A stretch of DNA of 64,000 bases from Tritrichomonas musculus (Eukaryota > Parabasalia > Tritrichomonadida > Tritrichomonadidae): assembly GCA_039105265.1 (NCBI GenBank), contig JAPFFF010000007.1, positions 4,960,001-5,024,000 of the forward strand, read 5' to 3'. The notes below the pieces were generated by a model, which saw only the letters and a list, made by a program, of their open reading frames with translations, was not told the origin of the DNA and made no database searches. The stretch's first letter is position 1. The number at the start of each line of letters is the position of its first letter. The position numbers and the translations under genes are program-made. This document shows positions 1 through 9,945 of this stretch, one piece after another.

Positions 1-2
1 AA

Positions 3-1328
3 AGAAGAAAAGATGAAGAAGAAATCAAAGAAGTTACTGATAAAGATGATGATAAAAAGGAAAATGATGATAGAGATGAAATTGACAACATTGGCAGCAA
101 AGAGGAAAATGTAGATGAAAATAAAGATGAAATTGAAAATAAAGACGATATTAATGAAGATAAAAGTAAAGACGAAACGGAGAATATAGATGAAAATGCA
201 GAAGAAAAAGAAGAAACAGAAAATATAAATGAAAAAGATGAAAGCAAAGAAGAAGCAAAGAATATAGTTGATAATGAAGAAAATAAAGAAGAAGAAGAGA
301 ATATAAATGAAAATGATGAAAGTAAAGAAGAAACAGAAAATATAAATGGAAATGATGAAATTAGAGATGAGAATGAGAATTACAATGACATTGGAAACGA
401 TAAAAGTAAAGATGAAGCAGAAAATATAAAAGAAAATGAAGAAGAAACAAAAGAAGATGATATTAAAGAAGATGATTCAAGTAAGGAATGCATTGAGCAT
501 AAAGAACAAGATATTAACAGTGATATCAAAAACGAAGCCAATAAGTCTGAAGACGATGAAGAAGATGAAAGCATTAATAGCACAAATCCATCATTACCAA
601 ACGCAGCACAAAATAATCACAATCACAGAAACAGTTCATTATTGCATCGTATTAAACTCGCTGAACAGCAAGCACGACTTCAAGAACGCATTGCTTTGGA
701 AGAAGCTCGTGAAGCCAAAGCCCAAGTCCGAGAAATAAACAAGCGTATAACTGAAGAGCAACAAAAAGCGCAAGAAACTAAGCGGCAGGCCATAAATGCA
801 AAAGAAGAAGCTGAATCCGCCAAAGAACAACTCATGAAAGCCAAGCAAATGTTGAAACTTTTTAAGAAAGCTTCAATCAAAGGTGAAATTTCAAATGACT
901 TGAAGATTGAATTAGATCGTTTTCTTCAGGATCAAAACAAAGAAATGCAAGCTAAAGATAAAGAAGAAATTGAAAATCAATCGATTTCATTGCCAGAAAG
1001 TACTCAAAGCAATCTAGATGAACTGAAAAAAGACAATTTTACAAAATTTGATCCAATTGAAGCAAATGATCATGATAAAGCAAAGGATGTTCATAGAAAT
1101 GAAGATCATGATCTCATGATGCAATCAGATGAAATGTTTGGAACAAGCTCCAGCGCTCTCATGGAGATCAAAGATAACGAAGAGATTCTGCTCATTCGAG
1201 CTAAATGTGAAGAAATAGGTGAAAACATAAACACGTTGGTATATGAAACAAACTTAATTAACCAGTTTGAAGAAGAAGAGGAGGAAGCAGATTCAGATTT
1301 AGATTTAGATGGCTTTTTGGATCAATAA
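3..1328 (+). CDS. Acidic, Glu/Lys/Asp-rich coiled-coil protein, 5' end cut off by the window
   Basis: One frame stays open from the window edge to the TAA at 1326-1328, so the start lies outside. The first ~200 residues seen are low-complexity D/E/K/N sequence with a loosely repeated E-N-I-N-E-type motif. About residues 205-290 form a strong predicted coiled coil rich in A, E, K, Q and R, followed by a leucine/lysine stretch and an acidic C-terminus ending in DLDLDGFLDQ. No catalytic domain is visible. The composition would suit a cytoskeletal or scaffold protein, but that is inference. The downstream ATG at 642 is internal, because the frame is open well upstream of it. Confidence 0.75.
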   Translation, partial: RRKDEEEIKEVTDKDDDKKENDDRDEIDNIGSKEENVDENKDEIENKDDINEDKSKDETENIDENAEEKEETENINEKDESKEEAKNIVDNEENKEEEENINENDESKEETENINGNDEIRDENENYNDIGNDKSKDEAENIKENEEETKEDDIKEDDSSKECIEHKEQDINSDIKNEANKSEDDEEDESINSTNPSLPNAAQNNHNHRNSSLLHRIKLAEQQARLQERIALEEAREAKAQVREINKRITEEQQKAQETKRQAINAKEEAESAKEQLMKAKQMLKLFKKASIKGEISNDLKIELDRFLQDQNKEMQAKDKEEIENQSISLPESTQSNLDELKKDNFTKFDPIEANDHDKAKDVHRNEDHDLMMQSDEMFGTSSSALMEIKDNEEILLIRAKCEEIGENINTLVYETNLINQFEEEEEEADSDLDLDGFLDQ

Positions 1329-1849
1329 TATCCGAAATGATGATTATCAAAAGATCTTTTTTTATATTTTATAAAATGTGATTTTAAAAATGTACAAATT
1401 TGTTTCAAAATTATTTTTTCTCATATATATTAGTTATAATAAGAATCTGAGAATGAGCCTTAGAAAATGATCAGTGAATTATTAAAAACATATAAATGTT
1501 GGGAAACAGATATATTTTATTACTTAAACATATAAATGTTGACATATTAAAAAGAAAATGATTCATTTGTTTGTAGATTAGAATTTGTTCATCGTTATTC
1601 TCATTTTCTAAGAATTATTAAAATATAGTTTTGCATTATAATATTATAAAAGAATTATTTTAGTGTTAGTTGATAATGATTTTTATTATAAGCAATCTCG
1701 AATAAACAAGCATGTGCAAATTAAAGTGTAAGACTAATGTCTTGATAATAGTTGTATTATTTCATCATTTTTTGTATAATCAATTGGTCTTTTCCAAAAG
1801 ATTTTTTAAAAAAATCATTAAAAAGGATAAATTAGAATTTGATTAATAG
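1329..1849. other. AT-rich intergenic stretch
   Basis: No open frame, RNA gene or clear repeat pair was seen here. It lies between the stop of the acidic gene and the first ankyrin remnant of the opposite strand. Confidence 0.5.
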
Positions 1850-3830
1850 TAAAACTTGAACTGTATCTACTATATTTACATCGATGTTACTGTTATTTAA
1901 CATAAGTTTTACTATATCGGTGCATTCTTCTTCAACAGCTAAATGCAATGATGTCTTTTCATGACAAGTATTGATTTGAATTTGATATTTATTTTTATGA
2001 ATATTTAAAGATTACAAACATTGAGAAGATTTATATCAATCCTGTCATTACTCAGTAATAAATTGATAATTTCAAAATTTTTTTCTTCGACAGCCAAATA
2101 CAGTGCAGTTTTATGAAAATAAAATCGAAACTTCATTCAATTGATCATGTTAAGACTATATTTAAAAAATTGTTTTATTTAAAATGTGATTAGAAAACAT
2201 TTGATTTAAAATTTCATTAAAATATTTTGTATCAAATTTTGTTAATATATTCAATTTTGAATGTTATTTCAATAGCTGACTTTGAATTTTATTGAAAATT
2301 TTGATTTTGAATTATATGAAATACTTGAGAATAAACGTGATTTATAAAATAAATTAAGAATTTCATTAATATCATAATTTGAAATGCGATTAGAATAGTA
2401 ATAAATGAAATGCTATTAAAATTAAAGATTCTTGAATTCCATGAAAACTATTTTTGAACTTCATTGATATATATCTAAATTGAAATTTTATTGAAACATT
2501 TGATTTAAAATGCAATTTAAATATTTCAAATTAAACTAAATTGAAATATTGAAGAAAAAATTTTATTGAAAAATTTGATGTTGAATCATATTTGAAAGTT
2601 TGATTTGGAATTACATAACAAAGAGCTTGATTAAAAATTTTATTGAAATGCTTAGAATTGAATTTCATTTGAATATTGAATGATAGGATTTCATTAAAAA
2701 CGCATAGTTAGAATTTTGTTGAAATTTTTGAATTCAAATTATATTCAAAAAAAAAATTTTCAAATGTAATTTAAACAAATTTGTTGAAATTTTATGAATT
2801 AATATCGGTTAGAATGTTTAGATTATTAATGTCAACTGTATCACTAGTTAATAAAAGTTTGACAATTTCGGCGTTTTCTTTTTCAACTGCCAAATAAAAT
2901 GCTGTTTTATGAAACCAATTCAAAATTTCGTTGAAATCATTGAGAATAAATCCAATAAATAAAAATAATCTTGAATTTTATACAATTTTTTATTTTGAAA
3001 TACAATTTAAAGCAATAACATTGAATTACATTATATTATTGAATTCGGAATCATGTTTAAAAATATGATTTTCAATTTGATTAGAATATTTTATATAGAG
3101 AATTTTATTGAAATGTTTGATCATTAATTTTATCAAAATATCTAATTGAAACTTTATTTAAAAAAAGGAAAAATTGAAATGACATTAAAATATTAAGAAT
3201 TGAAAATTTCATTCAAACAGATAAATTTCTAATCTTATTTGAAACTTATGTTTGTGAAATTCTATTAATGAAATTAATATCGAGATTGTCATGTCCTAGC
3301 AATAATCTAATAAGTTCAATATTTTCTTTCTCAACAGCCGAATAAAAAGCTGATTTATGAAAATGCATCAAAATGTCATTCAATCATTTATTTTGAAATT
3401 ATGTTTAAAATACAAATTTTAAATTTCATTTAAACATATAAAGATAAACTTCATAAAAACATCGAAACGTTTTAACTGCATTAAAATTAAGTAATGAAGA
3501 ATTCCATTTCAATTTTCAAAGATCAATTCTATTTAAAAGAATGTTTTTTTATAATTTTATTAAAAAAGACATTTATTGAATTACATGAGCATGATTAATT
3601 TGAAACGTATGGAATATTAATATCAAGATTGTCAATTATCAACAGAAGTTTAATGATTTCTATATTTTCTTTTTCAGCAGCCAAATAAAATGATGTTTCA
3701 TTAATTCAAACAATTTAAATTTTATTGAATAATTATCCATTGAATTTCATCAAATTTTTTTTTAATTAATGTCATTGAAATATTGAAAGACGAATGCCAT
3801 TATATATCTTTATTCACAACGTTATAAATG
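1850..3830 (-). pseudogene. Five decayed ankyrin units separated by AT-rich repeat spacers
   Basis: On the minus strand five short segments each read as one ankyrin repeat: about 3602-3705, 3256-3366, 2800-2920, 2010-2125 and 1850-1960. Each has the form HKTA(F/L)YLAVEKEN followed by (A/E)I(V/I)KLLL and D(V/I)(D/N)IN. Stops and frame changes separate them. The spacers are A/T-rich text built from degenerate variants of TTGAAATTT/AATTTCAT. All lie behind, and on the same strand as, the DUF3447 gene at 3831-5042, so they are probably its former C-terminal ankyrin array. A multi-exon gene is less likely, since I saw no splice motifs at the unit edges. Confidence 0.7.
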
Positions 3831-5042
3831 CTAATTGGATATAAAAATTTCATTAATAAACATTTTAATGCTAATTATTGTCTTGTTTATATCGACATTT
3901 GGTCCTTTTAAAATCTCATTGACAAGATAAAAATAGTCGTATTTGCACAAGTAACAAAACAAAGATTCATTGATATCAGAATGTTTCATGAATTCGAAAT
4001 TGTAATACTTTAGACTCCAAATTAAAATTTCATCTGACATTTCCGAATAGTCATCCAAGAAATTATCTGCAAAATAGTTTGCAATATCATTGTGATGGCA
4101 TTTCATTGATTCTTTGAAATATGACTTTGCTGACTTTTGTATTGATTTATTAAACTTATCTTTGATTAAATTAACTATTTCAGTATTATTTGAATGTATT
4201 GCAAATTTCATTAATGATTGTTTTACTTCAACTCCGTTATTTGACAAATATTGGAAGATTTTAATTGATCCATAAAAAGCAGCATATTCAATAAACGACA
4301 AATATTTGTCATTTTTTGGCCTTGAACGAAGAGATACTCTTGCATTACTAATTTGATTTGTTTGTTTCTTAAGCAACAAACAATTTGTTTCATAAATTGA
4401 TGATTCAATTTCATCACAAAGTGAACAGTCACTTTGATTAACGTATGCAATAAATTCATTAATTGAATCTTTTTGAATTATCACACTCAAAAAGTCGTTA
4501 TTTTCTCCTTTTTTCCTTTCGTCATAAAAATTGGCTGGCAACTCTTTTCCTACTGTTTCCGTTAGGTTGTCAAATTTGTGCTTCCTTTGAAACCACTTTT
4601 TTCTTAAGAAAGGTTTCAATTCTGGCGAAAAATATTCCGGATACTTCCTTTCTATGTACTTTCCGGTTGTCATTTTTTTGGCTATGTAATCATCAACTAT
4701 TATTATTCCTTCTTCGATAAAGAATAGAATTATCCTTTTGTTGCTAATGAAAATATTGAAAATTTCTGAGTTTGAGAAATGTTTTTGAATGCTGTCTTTG
4801 AAAAAAAGCAAAATTCGAAAAATTTTGTCAAAAAATAAATTTCCGCGATGATGATTGTTTGATATTTTTGCTATTAAATGAAATAATGAAATAAGATTGT
4901 ATTTATTATCTTGTATTTTATTTTCATTAAATAATGTTTGAAGATTTTGAAAATTATGGTCATCATTGTCATCTTTTTCTATAAAAATAAGAAGGTTTGT
5001 TTGAATATTTTTCATCAATTCTGCGTATTCAGCTATATTCAT
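3831..5042 (-). CDS. DUF3447/ankyrin-repeat protein
   Basis: This is a 403-residue protein. Residues ~245-300 carry the DUF3447 signature (FIEYAAFYGSIKIFQYL, then NNGVE and LMKFAIHSNNTEIV), a large trichomonad family normally followed by ankyrin repeats. The N-terminal ~240 residues, with an all-helical look and a W-F-x-R-K region, match the usual layout of this family as I know it. The protein ends soon after one ankyrin-like unit (FYLVNEILKGPNVDINKT). It is therefore shorter than expected, and the decayed ankyrin units downstream suggest that the 3' part was lost. Function is unknown; ankyrin arrays usually bind other proteins. No signal peptide or membrane segment is seen. Confidence 0.8.
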   Translation of the reverse strand: MNIAEYAELMKNIQTNLLIFIEKDDNDDHNFQNLQTLFNENKIQDNKYNLISLFHLIAKISNNHHRGNLFFDKIFRILLFFKDSIQKHFSNSEIFNIFISNKRIILFFIEEGIIIVDDYIAKKMTTGKYIERKYPEYFSPELKPFLRKKWFQRKHKFDNLTETVGKELPANFYDERKKGENNDFLSVIIQKDSINEFIAYVNQSDCSLCDEIESSIYETNCLLLKKQTNQISNARVSLRSRPKNDKYLSFIEYAAFYGSIKIFQYLSNNGVEVKQSLMKFAIHSNNTEIVNLIKDKFNKSIQKSAKSYFKESMKCHHNDIANYFADNFLDDYSEMSDEILIWSLKYYNFEFMKHSDINESLFCYLCKYDYFYLVNEILKGPNVDINKTIISIKMFINEIFISN

Positions 5043-5219
5043 AATATCTTTATGAATTAGAGAAAAAATTTTTATAATTCACCTTATCTGGTGAATTTTA
5101 TCTTAAAGTTTTTTCATTTTTATTAATTAATAAAATCAATTATCAGCAGGTACACTACATGTGCTAGCATTAAACAATTCAGAGGATATTAAAAAAAGAT
5201 TTCAAATGACATAATTAAA

Positions 5220-5545
5220 GAATTAACAAAAATTATTTTTTATTATATAACAATGATATTATATTTATACTAAGTATTTCATTTGAAAAGAGATGAACGT
5301 TGAATTAAAACTCATTCGTTCTGAAAGATGTTTAACTGTGACATTTGGTTGATCATAAATGAATTTACAAAGATAATATGAGAAAATTCCATGTGTTCTT
5401 TCTTTCTTTTTGTTTTCTGTGTCTGCTGATTTTTGAAGAGATAATGAAATCATTTCTGATGTATTTTCATTGTTATCCTTGTTTATTGAACATATCTGAT
5501 TGGATCTTGCATTTTATAAAATGAAATCAAAATTGATTTTTAAAT
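5220..5545 (-). pseudogene. Clipped third copy of the caspase-like gene
   Basis: Minus-strand text begins with the same 5' leader and first codons (MQDPIRYVQ) as the gene at 7290-8147. It then jumps to the last ~60 codons (from SEMISLSLQKSA). So roughly 600 bp, including the presumed catalytic His and Cys region, is missing. Small losses also occur near the 3' end (the PSLER block and part of the tail are gone). The 3' flank still matches that of the 7.3-kb copy. It cannot make the protease-like domain. It probably arose by local duplication followed by internal deletion. Confidence 0.8.
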
Positions 5546-6359
5546 CATTTTAATAATTCAATTTTTATTAAGAAATTAAAGGTGGAACAAAATCTGTTCT
5601 TGTTATTATTGACCGTATTTATCTAAAATATTCAGTAAACCAAATTGTTTTTTTTTTTTTTTAGCATTTTATTGATGTAATATATTGGTCAATGCTCATT
5701 GAACACTTTTTCTGAATGCACTTCATTATAAAATGCTGCCTAGAAAAATATTTAGACATTACAAAAAAACAGTTGGTGAAAAGATGAATTCAAAAATTTG
5801 AAGCAATATTATATTGAGTGTTGCTGTCATTGTGAAAAATCTTCATAAAATGAAAATAAATCTCAGTGATTAAAAAAATAACAAAAAAAAAAATTTTTTT
5901 GACGATAACTTAGAGCATAAAATTAATCGGCGTGATTTGTTCTGCTTTCTCACAAATCCTTTTGAAATGTTTATATTTTGTCGTGCACTTATTCACAGCT
6001 CGCCTGATGTAATTATGTGTGATGATGTAAATCTAATTGATTTCAATTAATTACAAATTCCGGATGATGATTAAAAATAAATTTGGGTTCATTTGAGTGA
6101 GATGAATGTGATATTTTTTTCTTTTGAAGATCATTTATAAAACTATTGATAATGACATAAACATTTGAAGAGGGAATTATAATTTGTTTGGAATGAATAT
6201 ATCTTTTGATGATTTATATCCTTTGAAAATGAATAAATTATTATAATTGTTTTTTGATTTTATAATTAGATTAGAATTTAAAAAAAATTTATTATAAAAT
6301 AATAGAGTATATTGATAAAAACAAAATATTTTTTTATTTAAAATCATATTTTTGGAAAA
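5546..6359. other. AT-rich intergenic stretch
   Basis: Nothing recognisable was seen in about 0.8 kb apart from a T run near 5647-5662 and an A/T run near 5880-5900. Confidence 0.45.
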
Positions 6360-6620
6360 TCAATCGAAATCATTATAATCATCATTAAATAGGAAAAAGT
6401 CATCTTCATCATTATTAAAGGAAAGTTCATCGTTTGAAAATGGATCATTTGTTTTATTATCTAATTCTTGTTTAATCTGTTTAATTCTTTTTATTTTATC
6501 AATTAATTCATCTTTAGAGCATGTGATTTCTTCTTTCGAATTATATTCAATAATGACATTTTCGTTACCATAAAATATGTTAATCTTTTTCAACTTGTAG
6601 CTAATTTTTTTCCTTCCCAT
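6360..6620 (-). CDS. Small hypothetical protein, basic start and acidic tail
   Basis: This is an 86-residue frame. It has a basic beginning (MGRKKISYKLKK), a short K/R/I-rich helix (DELIDKIKRIKQIKQEL) and a strongly acidic Asn/Asp/Phe tail. I do not recognise a family. The change of charge along the chain and the lack of low-complexity bias in the first half argue for a real small gene or the tail of a lost larger one. The length is near what chance allows in this DNA, so the call is weak. It stands alone between the caspase-like copies. Confidence 0.35.
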   Translation of the reverse strand: MGRKKISYKLKKINIFYGNENVIIEYNSKEEITCSKDELIDKIKRIKQIKQELDNKTNDPFSNDELSFNNDEDDFFLFNDDYNDFD

Positions 6621-7064
6621 TAATCAAAATGATTTGTATATTGAATAATATTATTAAAAAGTTCATAAAAAACGTTATTATTTAGAAAAATTTGGCAAGC
6701 TTTGAAAATTTTGAATGTAATCATAATCAAGAGTGACAAGCTTTGAAAATTCAAAATTTCAGATAATAAAGAAGAGGGGAGATGTTGACAAGTACATAAA
6801 TGAACCAAGTTTGATTTGTCAAAATATGGTTGCTATATTTACAACAAAAGAAAAGAAATCGTTTTTTTTTTTTTTTTTCGATTTTTTCAACTCCGCCAAA
6901 CAGCAAGACTTGTTTAATAATTCTAATTAATAATATCTTTTATTTATCTGTTAAACTTATAACTTTTTTTTTATTGCCATGATAAACTTATTTTTGAATG
7001 ATATCATTCAAAATATTTTTCTTGATTTTTAAATTAAAATGTTTATTTAATATAAATTCAAGAA
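6621..7064. other. AT-rich intergenic stretch upstream of the tRNA
   Basis: No supported gene. There is a long T run at ~6863-6878. Short frames here depend on homopolymer text. Confidence 0.4.
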
Positions 7065-7135
7065 GCGAGACTGTTGTATTGGTAGCATATAGTCCCTCCG
7101 TGTCTATGAACTGGGTTCGATTCCCAGGTTTCGCA
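7065..7135 (+). tRNA. tRNA-Gly candidate (anticodon read as TCC)
   Basis: The 71-nt sequence folds as a tRNA. The acceptor stem is GCGAGAC with GTTTCGC, with one G-T pair. The T arm is CTGGG-TTCGATT-CCCAG, and the D loop contains GGTAGC. A discriminator A is followed at once by a T run, a polymerase III stop. The best-pairing anticodon arm (T26-A42) gives loop CCTCCGT and anticodon TCC (Gly). However, position 33 is then C rather than T, and one T-T mismatch lies in the stem. The gene is convincing; the anticodon assignment and full function are less so. Confidence 0.7.
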
Positions 7136-7289
7136 TTTTTTAGAATTAACAAAATTTAAAAAATTCAAAGCAAGAAATGAGAATTCTATTTGATAACGTA
7201 GAAAAAGTCAGTATAACATCAAATATAAAGTTCATATTTTTCAAAAATTTTTATTATAAAACAAAGATATTATATTTATATTAAGTATT

Positions 7290-8147
7290 TCATTTGAAGA
7301 GAGATTCAGTTTCTAATTCTTTTAGGTTAGTTTCAAAAATGAATGTTGAATTGAATCTTTCAAGAGATGGACTCATTCGTTCTGAAAGACGTTTAACTGT
7401 GATACTTGGTTGATCATAAATGAATTTACAAAGATAATATGTGAAAATCCCATGTATTCTTTCTTTCTTTTTGTTTTTTGTGTTTGCTGATTTTTGAAGT
7501 GATAATGAAATCATTTCTGATGTTTTTCTTCCTTTGATATCAAAGACGGATCCTCCTTCAATGCAATCTGAAATGAATATTGTTCTGCATTTAACGTCTT
7601 CCGTTTGATTGATTAATTTTGACAGTTGTTCCCTACTTAATTTCTTATCTTTGAATTCAATACCTTCTGAATTATGTCCTGAATAAAAGATTGTCAAATC
7701 ATTTCGAGTGTTGATTAAGAAGAATTCAACCCATTTTGGAAAATTACCTCGAATGCAATTATAAAGATAAAAAACTTTGAAACCAAGACGATGATGAATG
7801 AGACCAACGAGATATCCATCATTTAATGAGCCAATTTGTGGATTATACTTATTATTTTTGTCTGTTTCATAATTATTCATCAAGATTAAACAAACTTTAT
7901 CTAAACCTTCAATTGGAATTTCAATTCGACTTAAATGATTTAAACATCGTCCAATTCGACTAAATGATTCAAGAATTCGTTCTTTGTTTGAAACTTTTCT
8001 TGTCTTTTGAAATTCTTTTTCATTGAATTCATGGTCTTTCTCAAATAATTTTGAAGAACGATGTTCATAATCTGAACTCTTTTGTTTCTTGAAAGGTTGA
8101 TCTACATAAGAATAAGGACATTGAACATATCTGATTGGATCTTGCAT
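7290..8147 (-). CDS. Caspase-like (clan CD, metacaspase-type p20) protein, copy 1
   Basis: The frame could begin at 8165, but the start is placed at 8147 because all three copies in the window share MQDPIRYVQ there. The product is about 285 residues. The core has the caspase-type order of strands: VCLILMNNYET, DGYLVGLIHHRLGFKVFYLYN, then DLTIFYSGHNSEG with a candidate catalytic His, then CRTIFISDCIEGGS with a candidate catalytic Cys. Classic metacaspases have SGHG and D-S-C-H-S-G, so both motifs are altered, but His and Cys stay in register. A C-terminal helical part follows. The role is unknown; cysteine peptidase or a regulator is inference. The intact inverted copy is at 54864-55730. Confidence 0.6.
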   Translation of the reverse strand: MQDPIRYVQCPYSYVDQPFKKQKSSDYEHRSSKLFEKDHEFNEKEFQKTRKVSNKERILESFSRIGRCLNHLSRIEIPIEGLDKVCLILMNNYETDKNNKYNPQIGSLNDGYLVGLIHHRLGFKVFYLYNCIRGNFPKWVEFFLINTRNDLTIFYSGHNSEGIEFKDKKLSREQLSKLINQTEDVKCRTIFISDCIEGGSVFDIKGRKTSEMISLSLQKSANTKNKKKERIHGIFTYYLCKFIYDQPSITVKRLSERMSPSLERFNSTFIFETNLKELETESLFK

Positions 8148-8330
8148 TTTATAAAATGAAATCAAAATAGATTTTCAAAATTTGCATATTTTTTTTTTTT
8201 TTTTTTCAATTTAGGTTTTCAAATATTTGAATAATCACAGAAAACCTTTATCAATATTTGAGAAATTATTTTTTATTTTCCATTCAATTTATTTTTATTT
8301 TTTTATTCTTATCAAAAATCAAATTTTATT
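8148..8330 (-). repeat. Duplicated upstream flank of the caspase-like gene
   Basis: This leader and upstream text matches, in inverted orientation, the sequence before the second caspase-like gene (about 54670-54863). Shared text includes TTCTGTGATTATTCAAATA. The duplication thus covers promoter and leader as well as coding sequence. Confidence 0.7.
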
Positions 8331-8575
8331 TTTGATATATTTTAGGAGGATAAATTTACATATGCCAATGTTTTTGATATATATTAACTATAAATCTATT
8401 TATGGATATAAATACATTTTATATTGAATGTTTATTTAAAGTTGGTAAATTTGAAACATGAAATACTATTATTTTCAATTCATTTGGGAGATATTTAAAT
8501 ATATATGTTAAAAAATAATATAAATAATTCAACAAAACTTAAATTTCCTGTTATTTTTTGAATTTGAACTTATAG

Positions 8576-9737
8576 AGAGGTATTCATGTAGGGAATTTGT
8601 CGATATAATTTTAAATAAAACATTCTATATTTTTTTATAATATATAATTGGAGTATATAATGATTTGCATAACTCTTTGTACCTCCATTTTCAAGATATG
8701 AATTTAATATATTTTTGTGAGCATAAATAACTTTACTTCTGAATTTTTAAGTTTTCAATAGAAATATAAAAATATAATTATTTATTCATAAAAAGGCATT
8801 ATTTGTGCATATTAATATTCACATTAGTTAATACATATATTATTAGTTTATATTTAAAATTAATTTATATTTATAACTCTTATAATTAAGAAATATATAG
8901 ATTAGGTATAATTTTTTTTCAATATTTTAGGAACGATCATTTCATACAAATCAATAAATAATCAATTGAATTTATAATCTTCTTTTTTTGAAAAAATATT
9001 TATTCTCTCAATATTTTATTACAATTTGATTATAAAACATAGAAACTTTTCATAAGAATTGAATCAAATAATCGGAAAAAATTATAATTTTATAACTAAT
9101 ATTTTGCGTTTTATAATTAATGAACTATGATTTTTTTTATTTTATATTATTATTCAATACAATAAAATTATTGTTACCTAAGTTAATTCAAGAGAATATA
9201 AATATTTTAAAAAAGTTTTTCTCATTTTTTTGATTTTGACATTTTGCACCAATAAAATTAATAATATAAAGTAAAATCAACATTTCTCAAAAATGAGCGC
9301 ATAGCCAATATATTCCATTCTCATCTGAATAAGTCAGATTGAGACAAAACATATACTTAAAATATATAAAAATTTAACGAGCGAATTTTTAAATATTCTA
9401 CTTTTTTGCTAAAAAATAAATTTTCAAAATCTAAAATCTTCATTATTTTTATATAAAAAACAAAGAACATAATTTTAAATCTCACAATTAATTTTAGTAT
9501 TAATAAATTACCTTTATTATTTTTAATATCAGACATATATTTTAAATTGAGTAAAAATATCAAGATATTAGAAAAAAAATTTTTTACATTATTTTTTCAA
9601 AAAAGCATGCTTAATGCAATCTCTATAGGCAAGAAATTGGTTTCTTTTAATCTGAGTCTTCAAAACTTTAAATTGGCTGAAAAAATGCAAATATAAAAAT
9701 CATCAAAGACGTTAAGTCACCTCACATGAATACCTCT
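8576..9737. mobile_element. Non-autonomous TIR element with perfect 8-bp target duplication (hAT-like)
   Basis: The ends are AGAGGTATTCATGT (8576-8589) and its exact reverse complement (9724-9737), 14 bp. The flanking octamer ACTTATAG occurs at 8568-8575 and again at 9738-9745, a perfect target-site duplication. The 1.16 kb interior is AT-rich with no transposase frame. Eight-bp duplications are typical of hAT elements, but the superfamily call rests on that alone. The perfect TIRs and duplication suggest an insertion that is not very old. Confidence 0.75.
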
Positions 9738-9945
9738 ACTTATAGACCAAAATTCATGAAATTAAAGTTTTTTACTAGTAAAAAGTTGCAAATGAAATAT
9801 CATAAAATATTGGAATAACACCAATTTTATGGAATGCTAGAATAATGAATTGTTTTATCCTTAATTATTTCGGTTCATTTATTTCTTTTCAAATTTTTCA
9901 GAGTTTTTATAAAAAAATTTTCAGAAATATTGGATTTTTATCCCA

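Noticed and set aside
6733-6930. A 65-codon frame with a poly-Phe stretch
   Set aside because: Depends on a T homopolymer, with no protein-like sequence.
8227-8427. A 66-codon plus-strand frame
   Set aside because: Opposite the duplicated leader of the caspase-like gene; low-complexity F/I/Y text.
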